Part shown: positions 15,461 through 24,468 of the stretch, piece after piece
Numbering within the stretch: the first letter of the stretch is position 1
How the letters are laid out: every line of letters starts with the position of its first letter
NCBI GenBank assembly: GCA_039933785.1
Contig: JBDTNL010000002.1
Span: forward strand, 87,754-151,753
Length of the DNA stretch: 64,000 nt
Reading direction: 5' to 3'
Source: JBDTNL01 sp039933785
Lineage (GTDB): Bacteria > Acidobacteriota > Thermoanaerobaculia > Multivoradales > JAGPDF01
Translations under genes and position numbers: made by a program
The notes under the pieces: model-generated
Databases searched by the model: none
What the model saw: the letters and a program-made list of their open reading frames with translations, nothing else
What the model was told of the DNA's origin: nothing

Positions 15461-16759
15461 ATGCGGGTCTATCACTTGGACTGCCCGAGCGGCCTCGCCG
15501 GCGACATGTTTCTCGGCGCCTGTCTCGATCTGGGCCTGCCTGAGGCGACCCTCGCCGCAGCCATCGCAAGCCTCGGCCTGCCCGGCGTCGGGATCGAGAT
15601 TCGCCGGGCGAAACGGGGGGGCATCGCCGGCACCCGCTTCCGCGTCTTGCAGGATGGGAACGCTCTCGAGGCGACCGACGAAGACGAGAGCGCGGCGGGT
15701 GCCCTTCCTCCGGACTCGCCGGACATTGCCGACGCAGGGGCGTCCGCGCCGTCGCATACCCATGCGCCCAGCCATGAACACAAGCATGTGCAGAGTCGCG
15801 GGCTGGCCGAGATCCGCGGCCTGATCGAGCGCTCCGGCCTTGCGGCCGAGGTGCGCGAGCGCGCGACGCTGCTCTTCGTCCGACTGGGCGAGGCCGAGGC
15901 GCACGTCCACGGCACCGCACTCGATCGAGTGCACTTTCACGAGGTCGGGGCGGTGGACTCGATCGTCGATCTGGTGGGCGCTGCGGTGGCTTGGCAGTGG
16001 CTCGCCTCGGAGCGCTTGACCTGCGGCCCGGTGAACGTGGGCGGCGGCACGGTCTCGACCGCCCACGGGCGCCTGCCGGTTCCGGCGCCGGCGACTGCGC
16101 GCCTGCTCGAGGGCATCCCGGTCTACGGCGGCGGCGATAAGGAGCTGCTCACTCCGACCGGAGCCGTGCTGCTGGCGGAGCTGGTCGACGAGTTCAGGGC
16201 ACTCCCCGCGATGGTGATCGAAGGATCGGGCTACGGGCTCGGCAGGCGTGAGCTCGCCGACCGGCCGAACGCCGCGCGGCTCCTCTGCGGGCGAGCCGAC
16301 GCCTCGCCCGTTGGCGCCGAGGTGCAGGTGGTCGAGTGCGAAATCGACGATCTCTCCGGCGAGGGCTTCGGCTTTCTGATCGAACGTCTGCTTGCAGCAG
16401 GAGCCCTCGACGTGTTCTTCACCTCCGTACAAATGAAGAAGAACCGTCCGGGAACCCTGGTCACGCTGCTCTGCCGGCGACCGCAGCTCGAGAGCCTGGC
16501 GGCGGTCCTGCTCGCCGAGTCGGGCTCGCTCGGGTGCCGCTACCATGCCGCCTCGCGCTTCGAGGCGGAGCGCGAGATCGTGGTCGTAGAAACCAGCTAC
16601 GGACCCGTGCGAGTCAAGCGCGCCACCTTCGGCGGCCGTTCGCTCGGCGCCGCGCCGGAGTTCGAGGACTGCCGGCGCATCGCGCTCGAGCGCGGCGTGC
16701 CCTGGCGAGAGGTCCACCGCGCAGCGCTGCTCGCCGCCTCGTCGACGGAGCGTGCTTGA
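15461..16759 (+). CDS. larC: LarC-type nickel insertion protein
   Basis: The 432-residue protein begins with the LarC signature DCPSGLAGDMFLGACLDLGL and contains HFHEVGAVDSIVDLVGAAVA and CGPVNVGGGTVSTAHGRLPVPAPATA. A His-rich insertion (SHTHAPSHEHKHV) near residue 100 is likely to bind nickel. LarC inserts Ni into the pincer nucleotide cofactor of lactate racemase and related enzymes. Both LarC1 and LarC2 regions are in one frame here, without the frameshift known from Lactobacillus plantarum. No larB or larE is in the window, so the recipient enzyme is unknown. It overlaps the next gene by TTGA. Confidence 0.92.
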   Translation: MRVYHLDCPSGLAGDMFLGACLDLGLPEATLAAAIASLGLPGVGIEIRRAKRGGIAGTRFRVLQDGNALEATDEDESAAGALPPDSPDIADAGASAPSHTHAPSHEHKHVQSRGLAEIRGLIERSGLAAEVRERATLLFVRLGEAEAHVHGTALDRVHFHEVGAVDSIVDLVGAAVAWQWLASERLTCGPVNVGGGTVSTAHGRLPVPAPATARLLEGIPVYGGGDKELLTPTGAVLLAELVDEFRALPAMVIEGSGYGLGRRELADRPNAARLLCGRADASPVGAEVQVVECEIDDLSGEGFGFLIERLLAAGALDVFFTSVQMKKNRPGTLVTLLCRRPQLESLAAVLLAESGSLGCRYHAASRFEAEREIVVVETSYGPVRVKRATFGGRSLGAAPEFEDCRRIALERGVPWREVHRAALLAASSTERA

Positions 16760-17643
16760 GCAAGGAAGACCTCGAAAACGCCGGCGGCCGACTGGAGTTC
16801 GGGATCGCCGGCAAGGGCAGCCTGCGCTGGGCGGCAGCGGATATCACGGGCATCCTGGAGGAGGCCCGGCGGAGCATGGATCTCTCTCCGGTATCCGCAG
16901 CGGCGCTCGGCGAGACCCTCACCGCGGCCGCGCTGCTCCTGCAGTTCGCGAGCAAGGATCCGTCGCGCCTGGTGGTCGACATCCGCGGCGCCGGCCCGTT
17001 GCGCAAGCTCATCGCCGAGGTCGACGACCAGGGCAACCTGCGCGCCATGGTGGGCGAGCCGCGCGCCGAGGTCGCGCCGTCGGCTCCGGCGCCGTCCCCG
17101 GGCACCCTCGCAGTGGGCGAGGCTCTGGGTCAGGGCTTCCTGCGCGTGCTGCGCGAAGTCCGCGGCAAGTCGCACGAAAGCGTGGTCCAGTTGATCACCG
17201 GGCGCCTGGCGCTCGATTTTGCGCACTACCTCGAGCAAAGTGAGCAGCGCCGGTCGGCGGTCGTGCTCGGCGTATTGGCGAAGCCGACGGGTATCGCCGC
17301 CGCCGGCGGCATGCTGGTGGAGTACCTCCCCGGCCGGCCGACCGACGCCCTCGACATCGTGGAGAGCAACCTCGGACAGCTCGGCGAGGCCAGCCGCATT
17401 CTGGAGAGCGGCGGGTTGCAGGGCTTGGTCGCCGAGGTGCTGAATGGCCTCGAAGTTCAGGATCTGGGTGGAAAGCCGCTACGCTACAAGTGCCGCTGCG
17501 ACCGCGAACGCCTGCGCGATCAGCTATCCCTGCTCTCCCAGGGCGACCGCGAGCACTTGCGACGCGACGACGGTTCGACCGAAGCCGAGTGCGCCTTCTG
17601 CGGCACGGTCTATCGCTTCGCGGCGCGCGAGATCGAGAACTAG
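16756..17643 (+). CDS. hslO: Redox-regulated chaperone Hsp33
   Basis: The 295-residue protein has the Hsp33 core and the C-terminal zinc switch CxC (KCRCDRERL) plus CxxC (ECAFCG). Zinc release and disulfide formation there activate the holdase under oxidative stress. The start is TTG 16756, overlapping the larC stop as TTGA, with GGAG five bases upstream. It is cytoplasmic. The 3' end overlaps the convergent gene by four bases. Length is normal. Confidence 0.94.
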   Translation: MSKEDLENAGGRLEFGIAGKGSLRWAAADITGILEEARRSMDLSPVSAAALGETLTAAALLLQFASKDPSRLVVDIRGAGPLRKLIAEVDDQGNLRAMVGEPRAEVAPSAPAPSPGTLAVGEALGQGFLRVLREVRGKSHESVVQLITGRLALDFAHYLEQSEQRRSAVVLGVLAKPTGIAAAGGMLVEYLPGRPTDALDIVESNLGQLGEASRILESGGLQGLVAEVLNGLEVQDLGGKPLRYKCRCDRERLRDQLSLLSQGDREHLRRDDGSTEAECAFCGTVYRFAAREIEN

Positions 17644-18386
17644 GGATACCACTGTAGGAGCCGGACCTCGATGCCCTTGTCCTTGGCGACCAGGGCCTGG
17701 AACCTGGCGACGTCGCTCAGTCCATCCTTGCCGCGATAGTGGAACGGGTAGACGACCTTGGGCTTGAACTCCAGGACGGCGGACGCCGCGTGCTCGACGT
17801 CCATGGTGTACGGCAGGTTCATGCACACGAAGGCGACATCGATGTTCTTCAGGCCGCGCATCTCCGGGATGTCCTCGGTGTCGCCCGAGATGTAGATCCG
17901 CTTGCCGCCGAGGGTCACGACGTAGCCGTTGCCGCGGCCCTTGGTGTGAAAGCTCTTGCGCTCCTCAGTGAGGTTGTACATGGGCACCGCCTCGACTGTG
18001 ATGTCGCCCACCGCGGTTTTTTCGCCGTTCGCCAGCACCCGGGCGTCGCCCTTGTCGGCGCCCATCTTGTCGGCCACAGCGGCGGGGACGATCAGGACCG
18101 TCTGTGGCGTTCGAACTGCCGCCAGAGTCGCCGCGTCGTAGTGGTCACCGTGCGTGTCGGTCACCAAGATGACGTCGGGCTTGCCCTGGCCCTCGAACGC
18201 CGGGCCGCCTTTCGTGGGGTCGACGAAGATCGTCTTGCCGTCCCACTTCAGGACAAAGGTCGCGTGCTCGATGGGGCTGATGGTGAGGTCGCCCTTGGCG
18301 GTCTTGATGAGGTCCGGCGAGCTTGCATGCAACGGGGTACTGCTCAAGACGAGGGCGAGCAGGGATGGGATACAGAGGGTGCGCAT
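17640..18386 (-). CDS. Exported MBL-fold metal-dependent hydrolase
   Basis: The 248-residue protein has an N-terminal signal peptide (cleavage near LHAS, residue about 22). Its beta-lactamase-fold metal motif is TDTHGDHYD, the counterpart of HxHxDH with the first His replaced by Thr-Asp-Thr. Later ligands are the His of the MYN segment and the His of YPFHYRG near the C-terminus. It belongs to the UPF0173/UlaG-like group of small MBL hydrolases, here directed to the periplasm. The substrate is unknown. It is convergent with hslO and divergent from the kinase gene. Confidence 0.85.
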   Translation of the reverse strand: MRTLCIPSLLALVLSSTPLHASSPDLIKTAKGDLTISPIEHATFVLKWDGKTIFVDPTKGGPAFEGQGKPDVILVTDTHGDHYDAATLAAVRTPQTVLIVPAAVADKMGADKGDARVLANGEKTAVGDITVEAVPMYNLTEERKSFHTKGRGNGYVVTLGGKRIYISGDTEDIPEMRGLKNIDVAFVCMNLPYTMDVEHAASAVLEFKPKVVYPFHYRGKDGLSDVARFQALVAKDKGIEVRLLQWYP

Positions 18387-18489
18387 TTGCGATCTCCTTT
18401 CGATGTCGATCTACGAGCAGAGTATCGCGCAGGTGTGGTGCTCCCGCTCGGCCGGCAGCGGTAGGATGAGCCAGCATTGAGGGAGGGCC

Positions 18490-21192
18490 GTGGAAGAGCG
18501 AGCCAGAGCGCTGAAGCTCGGGAGCCGGTTGGGTGACTATCGCGTGCATGCCCTCCTCGGTGTGGGCGGCATGGGCGAGGTCTATCAGGCGCGTGACGAG
18601 AGGCTCGGGCGGGAAGTTGCGATCAAGCTGCTACCGGAGCAACACGCCGAGCAGACGGAAACTCTGGCGCGCTTCGAGCGCGAGGCGCGGCTGCTGGCGT
18701 CGGTCAATCACCCGAACATTGCGTCGATCTACGGGATACAGGACGTCGGCGGCGTGCGAGCGCTCGTGCTCGAATTGGTCCCCGGTGAGACGCTTCAGGA
18801 GCGGCTGGGGCGCGGTGCCCTGCCGCTTGCCAAGACATTGGAGATGGCGAGCCAGATCGTGGACGCTCTTGCCGCGGCGCACGAAAAGGGCATCGTGCAC
18901 CGCGACCTCAAGCCGGCGAATGTCAAGGTGACGCCATCGGGCGTGGTGAAGCTGCTGGATTTCGGTCTCGCGAAAATCGAATCGCCCGGTGCCGAGGAAG
19001 CCGGGTTCAGTCGAATGCCGACCTTGGACGAGGGCACTCGCAGCGGGGTCATTCTCGGAACGCCGGCGTATATGAGCCCCGAGCAGGCGCGAGGCTTGGC
19101 GGTCGACAAGCGAACAGATATATGGGCTTTTGGCTGCCTGATGTTCGCCCTGCTCACCGGCCGGGAGGCATTCGCGGGCGCGACATTCTCCGACACCATT
19201 GCGGGCATTCTCGAGCGTGAGCCGGATTGGGGAAGACTTCCCGCCTCTACGCCCGCGAGCATTCGCCGCTTGCTCCGGAGCAGTCTCGAGAAGGATCCCG
19301 AGCGACGCTTGCGCGATGTGGCAGACGCTCGCCCGTGGCTTGAGGCGGCCGCGGAAACCGAGGAGAAGGAGGCCAGCCCGGCCACGCGATCGAGCCCGTT
19401 CGTGCGCTGGTTGCCGTGGTGCGCGACGGCGGTCGCCGTGGCTGGAGCGTTGTTCATCGCACTCCGCGAGCCGAGCCGCGTCGGCGAGCCGGCGACGCTG
19501 GAGCCCTTGACGTACGACCCCGGGCTCTCCATGTCGCCAGCACTTTCTCCCGACGGGCGGCTGCTCGGGTATGCCTCCGATCGCTCGGGCCGTGGCGATA
19601 TGGATATCTGGGTTCAGCAAACCACAGGCGGTACGCCGCTCCGTATTACCGATGACCCAGCCGATGACGATCAACCGAACTTCTCTCCCGACGGCAGTCA
19701 GATCGTGTTTCGTTCCGAACGCGATGGAGGCGGCATCTATCTGGTCTCGACGTTGGGAGGGGCGGCTCGGCGAATCGTCCCGGACGGGTACCTCCCTCGC
19801 TTCTCTCCCGACGGTTCTCGCATTGCCTACCAGACAGGGAACTCACGCGCCGCTGTCGAAACCGGGCGGTTTGCAATCTACGTGCTGACGCTCGCCGGGG
19901 GTTTGCCCCAGCGACAGGTGCCCGAATTCGCGGCCGCGACCTACCCCGTCTGGGCGCCCGACGGCAACGTGTTGCTGTTCCTCGGGCGCCGCGATGCGAA
20001 GTCACAGCTTCCGGACTCGTTCGATCTTTGGCTGGCATCCCTGGACGGGCGGGCCGCCGTGCGGACTGGGCTTCTCGACACCGCGGGGCTTCGGGGGTCG
20101 AGTCCGGTCCCCGGCGCATGGACGCGCGACGGCGTCTGGTTCTCTGCCGGCTCCGCACTCTGGATCGCGCCGGTCTCGCCCTCCTCCGGGCGTTTGACGG
20201 GCCCCGCGCATCGCGTGGCCCAGGGTCTCGGAGCATTCGCGCGGCCGGCCGCGAGCCAGGAGGGCCGCGTTGCGCTGAGCGTGATTCAACTGGAACGGAC
20301 CGTCGAGCGGGCTTCGTTGAAGGACACCACGCTGCCGGCGTCGCAGGTCTATTCCGATACACACAGTCAAGATCGCAGTAGCCAAAACCGCGACGGCACG
20401 GTGCTCGCGGTGGCGCTCGATTTCCCGAGTCGCGGCGAGGTGTGGTTGGTGAATCTGGTCACCGGCGTTCGACAGGTGGTCGCGCGCATGGATCTCGCGA
20501 CGGCTAACGATCCGGTCCTGTCGCTCGATGGATCGCGCGTCGCATTCACCTCGAAGAGCCACGCCAACGGCACCGCTGATCCGCACGGAAAAAGTCAGGC
20601 GTTCGTCGTCGAAGCGGCGGGCGGCGTACCGAGAGTCCTCTGCGAAGACTGCCAAGTCTGGGGTTTCATCTCGGACAACCACGGGATCCTGGCGACTCGA
20701 GAGGGCGCTGGCGCCTGGCTCTTGGACGTGGTGACCGGGGCCCGCCAGGACGTCTTGACGAATGCGGACGGACGTACGTCGTTGAATCGCATGCACGCGT
20801 CACCCGACGATCGCTGGCTCGCGTTCCGCGGTGGCGACGGGAGTTCGGGCAAGGTGTTCGTGGCGCCGTTGGCTCCGGGCACGCCGTCCCCGCTGGCGAC
20901 CTGGCAGGAAGTGCAAGAGCCGACGACGACTGGCCGGCCCTGCGGATGGTCGCCAGACTCGACGGTCCTGTACCTTCTGCTCGACGCCGACGGATTTCGC
21001 TGTCTGTGGGGGCAGCGCATCGACCCAACATCGGGGCGGTTGGTGGGGGGGCCGTTCCCGGTGCGTCATTTTCACACCCGCCGGGGCGACTTCTCGACTA
21101 GCTTCGGCAATGCGGTGGGGCCGGAGGGGTTTCTCTTCGAAGGTACGTCCCGTACGGGAAATATCTTTGAGGTCCTGATGCCGCGGCCCTGA
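18490..21192 (+). CDS. Membrane Ser/Thr protein kinase with TolB-like beta-propeller sensor
   Basis: The 900-residue protein joins an N-terminal Hanks-type kinase to an extracytoplasmic propeller. Kinase landmarks: the glycine loop GVGGMGEVY (about 22-30), Lys46 in VAIKLL, HRDLKPAN (137-144), DFGLAK and GTPAYMSPEQARG. A transmembrane helix lies near 305-325. The remaining roughly 570 residues carry repeated propeller text such as FSPDGSQIVFRSERDG and FSPDGSRIAY, typical of WD40-like/TolB PD40 repeats. The receptor-kinase layout suggests sensing of an extracytoplasmic ligand, and the architecture is abundant in Acidobacteriota. GTG 18490 follows a GGGAGGG site. No substrate gene is adjacent. 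Confidence 0.93.
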   Translation: MEERARALKLGSRLGDYRVHALLGVGGMGEVYQARDERLGREVAIKLLPEQHAEQTETLARFEREARLLASVNHPNIASIYGIQDVGGVRALVLELVPGETLQERLGRGALPLAKTLEMASQIVDALAAAHEKGIVHRDLKPANVKVTPSGVVKLLDFGLAKIESPGAEEAGFSRMPTLDEGTRSGVILGTPAYMSPEQARGLAVDKRTDIWAFGCLMFALLTGREAFAGATFSDTIAGILEREPDWGRLPASTPASIRRLLRSSLEKDPERRLRDVADARPWLEAAAETEEKEASPATRSSPFVRWLPWCATAVAVAGALFIALREPSRVGEPATLEPLTYDPGLSMSPALSPDGRLLGYASDRSGRGDMDIWVQQTTGGTPLRITDDPADDDQPNFSPDGSQIVFRSERDGGGIYLVSTLGGAARRIVPDGYLPRFSPDGSRIAYQTGNSRAAVETGRFAIYVLTLAGGLPQRQVPEFAAATYPVWAPDGNVLLFLGRRDAKSQLPDSFDLWLASLDGRAAVRTGLLDTAGLRGSSPVPGAWTRDGVWFSAGSALWIAPVSPSSGRLTGPAHRVAQGLGAFARPAASQEGRVALSVIQLERTVERASLKDTTLPASQVYSDTHSQDRSSQNRDGTVLAVALDFPSRGEVWLVNLVTGVRQVVARMDLATANDPVLSLDGSRVAFTSKSHANGTADPHGKSQAFVVEAAGGVPRVLCEDCQVWGFISDNHGILATREGAGAWLLDVVTGARQDVLTNADGRTSLNRMHASPDDRWLAFRGGDGSSGKVFVAPLAPGTPSPLATWQEVQEPTTTGRPCGWSPDSTVLYLLLDADGFRCLWGQRIDPTSGRLVGGPFPVRHFHTRRGDFSTSFGNAVGPEGFLFEGTSRTGNIFEVLMPRP

Positions 21193-21202
21193 GTCCAGGC
21201 GA

Positions 21203-21709
21203 CTATTCCGAGTGATGCTGGGGATAGAACTCGATGGTCTCTCGTCCCTCGGTCAGAACCTTGGCCCAATAGACGATTTGCCCTGTGTGATAACTCATGT
21301 GCTCGAGCGCGTGGAAAAGGGCGCCGAACCCGTCGGTCGCGTACGACTGGATGTCGTGCGAGCGCTCCAGATCCTCCTCGGATAGTGAGCGGGCGACCTT
21401 CCGGCAGCGCTCGACGACTTCCGCCAGGCGCTCGGTCAGTTCGTCCTTGGACGCCTGGATTTGCGCGCGTTCGCTGCTGAATTCGAGGCTCCGGTGGCGT
21501 TCATTGTGCTCGCCGCCCAATGAATTGAGGACCCAGAGCGAAAGGTTCCCGGTCAGGTGGAGGAGGAGATTGGCAATCGAGTTGGCACCCTTGGCGGGGC
21601 GCCGCCACACCTCGTCCTCGCTGAGCAGGGACACGCAATGCCGGATCTTCTCCATGTACTGCTCGAAGTATTCCTCCGAAGCCGCCTGCAAGCCGCCGCG
21701 CGTTGTCAT
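21203..21709 (-). CDS. DinB-family four-helix protein
   Basis: The 168-residue protein is all-helical with the DinB metal-binding histidines: His in NLLLHLTGNLS and the HALEHMSYHTGQIVYWAK block, whose two late histidines form the usual H...HxxxH site. DinB proteins include bacillithiol or mycothiol-dependent transferases and many enzymes of unknown function, so no reaction is assigned. It has no signal peptide. It is convergent with the kinase gene and divergent from metG. Confidence 0.85.
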   Translation of the reverse strand: MTTRGGLQAASEEYFEQYMEKIRHCVSLLSEDEVWRRPAKGANSIANLLLHLTGNLSLWVLNSLGGEHNERHRSLEFSSERAQIQASKDELTERLAEVVERCRKVARSLSEEDLERSHDIQSYATDGFGALFHALEHMSYHTGQIVYWAKVLTEGRETIEFYPQHHSE

Positions 21710-21756
21710 GCGGCGATGCTAGCAAACGGCTCACTGCTAGAATCCCGGGTTCCACC

Positions 21757-23685
21757 ATGCGCTCCTTCTATCTCACGACGCCGATTTACTATGTGAACGA
21801 CCTGCCGCACATCGGGCACATCTACACCACCGTCGTCGCCGACGTGCTGGCGCGATACCGGCGGATGAGCGGCGACGCGGTCTATTTCCTGACCGGTACC
21901 GACGAGCACGGCCAGAAGATCGAGCGCGCCGCGGCCAAGGAAGGCATCGCTCCGATCGAGCTCGCTGACCGAGTGGTAGAGCGCTACCACCAGCTCTGGC
22001 GGCAGTTGGGAATCTCGAATGACGGGTTCATCCGCACCACCGAGGAGCGGCATGCCGCGGGCGTCGACGCGCTCATCGCGCGGCTGACCGCGAGCGGCGA
22101 TCTCTATACCGCCCGCCACGAGGGCTGGTACTGCACCGGCTGCGAGGTGTTCTACACCGACAAGGAACTAACCCAGCCGGGCAACCGCTGCCCGATCCAC
22201 GAGACCGCTGCCGAGTGGCGCGCCGAGGACAACGTGTTCTTCCGGCTGTCGCGCTACCAGGACCGGCTGCTCGCGTGGTACGACGCGCAGCCCGACAGCG
22301 TGCGGCCGGCGAGCCGCCGCAACGAAGTCCGCACGTTCGTGGAGTCTGGCCTGCGCGACCTCTCGCTGAGCCGCGCGAACCTGGCGTGGGGCATTCCGTT
22401 TCCAGGGCACCCTGGACAGACCGTGTACGTATGGTTCGACGCTCTGGCGAACTACATCACGGCGTTGGGCTTCGGTCAGGCCAGCGCGCCGCTCTACGAT
22501 CGTTTCTGGGCACAGGGCGACACCCGTCTCCATCTCGTAGGCAAGGACATCCTGCGGTTCCACGCGGTCTTTTGGCCGGCGTTCCTGATGGCGGCCGGGC
22601 TCCCGCTGCCGACCACGGTGTGGGCACATGGCTGGTGGCTGCGGGACGAGAAGAAGATGTCGAAGTCGGTCGGCAACGTGGTGCGCCCCGACCATCTCGT
22701 GGAGCGCTTCGGCGTCGACAGCCTGCGCTACTTTCTGCTCCGCGACATGGTCTTCGGTCAGGACGCGTCGTTCTCGGACGAGGCCTTCGTCGATCGCTTC
22801 AACAGCGATCTCGCGAACGATCTCGGCAACACCGCGAGCCGCTTGGTGACCCTGTCGCGGAACGCGTTCGGCGGCAAGACGCCGCCGGTGCCCTGCGACA
22901 ACAACCCGGTGCTCGAAGCGGCGCGCAGGGCGGTCGCGGAGTACGGCGCCGCGATGGACGAGCTCGCCTTCAGCCGCGCGCTCGAAGCCCTGTGGCGACT
23001 GCTCGCCGAGGCGAACCAGTACATCGTGGCGCGAGAGCCCTGGAAGTTGATCAAGAGTGAAGGCCCGAGTGACGGACTCTCGCGAGTCCTTTGGAACGGT
23101 CTCGAGGCGGTCCGCATCGTGGCCACCGGCCTGCTGCCCTTCATGCCGGAGACCGCGCCGCGCGTGCTGCGCGCCATCGGCGTGCAAGAGATCCCCTCGA
23201 CGCTCGGCGCGCTCACCTGGGGCGGTCTGCCCAACGGCGCCGAGCTCCCCGAGCTCCAGCCGCTCTTCCCGCGCATCGACCGCGCCGCGTATCTTGCGGA
23301 AGTCGCGCCTACCCCTTCAACTTCAACCGCCCGGCCCGCCGGAAGCGAGAGCAAGCCCATGATTTCGATCGATCAATTCACCCAAATCGAGTTGCGCGTC
23401 GCGACGGTGCTCACGGCCGAGGCCGTTGCGAAGTCCGAGAAGCTGGTCAAGATGACCGTCGACCTGGCCGAGGAGACTGGCCCGCGTCAGATCGTGGCCG
23501 GCATCGCCAAGGCGTACCCACCTGAGACTCTGGTCGGGCGCCAGGTGATCATCGTCGCCAATTTGCAGCCCGCCAAGCTGATGGGCGTCGAGTCGAACGG
23601 CATGGTGCTGGCGGCGTCGATCGAAGGCGTGCCGGTGCTCCTGCACCCCGAGCAGGCGGTGCCCAACGGCACGCGCGTGAAGTAG
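21757..23685 (+). CDS. metG: Methionyl-tRNA synthetase with fused C-terminal tRNA-binding domain
   Basis: The 642-residue protein has the HIGH-type motif (PHIGH near residue 17), a zinc-knuckle insertion (CTGCEVF...CPIHE) and KMSKS (KKMSKSVGN near 303). The anticodon-binding helical domain follows. A C-terminal Trbp111/EMAP-like OB fold (about 540-642, from ISIDQFTQIELRVATVL) provides tRNA binding and dimerisation. It charges tRNA-Met. ATG 21757 begins the conserved MRSFYLTTPIYYVNDLPHIGH text; an upstream in-frame ATG lacks homology-like text. TatD follows after 12 bp. Confidence 0.97.
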   Translation: MRSFYLTTPIYYVNDLPHIGHIYTTVVADVLARYRRMSGDAVYFLTGTDEHGQKIERAAAKEGIAPIELADRVVERYHQLWRQLGISNDGFIRTTEERHAAGVDALIARLTASGDLYTARHEGWYCTGCEVFYTDKELTQPGNRCPIHETAAEWRAEDNVFFRLSRYQDRLLAWYDAQPDSVRPASRRNEVRTFVESGLRDLSLSRANLAWGIPFPGHPGQTVYVWFDALANYITALGFGQASAPLYDRFWAQGDTRLHLVGKDILRFHAVFWPAFLMAAGLPLPTTVWAHGWWLRDEKKMSKSVGNVVRPDHLVERFGVDSLRYFLLRDMVFGQDASFSDEAFVDRFNSDLANDLGNTASRLVTLSRNAFGGKTPPVPCDNNPVLEAARRAVAEYGAAMDELAFSRALEALWRLLAEANQYIVAREPWKLIKSEGPSDGLSRVLWNGLEAVRIVATGLLPFMPETAPRVLRAIGVQEIPSTLGALTWGGLPNGAELPELQPLFPRIDRAAYLAEVAPTPSTSTARPAGSESKPMISIDQFTQIELRVATVLTAEAVAKSEKLVKMTVDLAEETGPRQIVAGIAKAYPPETLVGRQVIIVANLQPAKLMGVESNGMVLAASIEGVPVLLHPEQAVPNGTRVK

Positions 23686-23697
23686 CCTCGCGCCATC

Positions 23698-24468
23698 GTG
23701 AGTCTGATCGACTCGCATTGCCACCTGCAGCATTTCGAAGGCGACGAGCGCGAGCGGGTGCTCGACGCGGCGCGCGCCGCCGGAGTGACTGGTTTTCTGG
23801 TGCCCGCGGTGCGGCTGGACCAGGGGGACGACCTGCTCGCCTTCTGTCATGCGCACGACGACGTGTGGTGTGCTCTGGGAGTCCACCCGCACGACGCGGC
23901 CACCTGGCAGGACGGCGACGAGGCGCGGCTCGCCGAGCTCTTGCGCGATCCCAAGGTCGTGGCGGTGGGGGAGTGCGGCCTGGATTTCTTCTACGACCAC
24001 GCGCCGCGCGAAATACAGGAGCACTGCTTGCGCGCGCAGTGGCGCGTTGCGATCGCGGCGAACTTGCCCGTAGTGGTCCACAACCGGGAGAGCGACGAGG
24101 CGATGCTGGCGATGGTGCGCGAGCCGGAGTTCGCGGCGCTTGGCGGCGACTTCCACTCGTTCGCCGGGCATGCCGAGATGCATCGCGAGCTTCTGGCCCG
24201 AGGTTTCTATTTCGGCTTCTCGGGCATGGTGACGTTCAACAAGGCGGACAACATTCGCGCGCTGCTCGCGGCGACGCCCCTGGATCGCATACTGGTGGAG
24301 ACCGATTCGCCGTTTCTTGCGCCGGTGCCGTATCGCGGGAAGCCCAATCAGCCGGCCTGGGTCGCAGCCGTGGCGCGCCGAGTGGCCACTGAACGGGGTA
24401 TGCAATACGACGACCTGTGCACTGGGACGGCGGACAATTTCGTCCGCCTATTCGCCCGAGCTCAGTAG
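23698..24468 (+). CDS. TatD-family metal-dependent hydrolase/DNase
   Basis: The 256-residue protein has the TatD metal-site motifs in order: DSHCHL near the start, GECGLDF, VVHNRES, GGDFHSF and ETDSPFLAP. The family includes 3'-5' exonucleases and D-aminoacyl-tRNA deacylase-like enzymes. Genes of this type commonly follow metG, as here, giving a metG-tatD operon. The start is GTG 23698. The final seven bases overlap the convergent gene. YcfH/YabD is the closest familiar subgroup, but I give no symbol. Confidence 0.93.
   Translation: MSLIDSHCHLQHFEGDERERVLDAARAAGVTGFLVPAVRLDQGDDLLAFCHAHDDVWCALGVHPHDAATWQDGDEARLAELLRDPKVVAVGECGLDFFYDHAPREIQEHCLRAQWRVAIAANLPVVVHNRESDEAMLAMVREPEFAALGGDFHSFAGHAEMHRELLARGFYFGFSGMVTFNKADNIRALLAATPLDRILVETDSPFLAPVPYRGKPNQPAWVAAVARRVATERGMQYDDLCTGTADNFVRLFARAQ

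Noticed and set aside
15299..16717. 472-codon minus-strand frame opposite larC
   Set aside because: larC shows an uninterrupted family match; the antisense frame has no domain.
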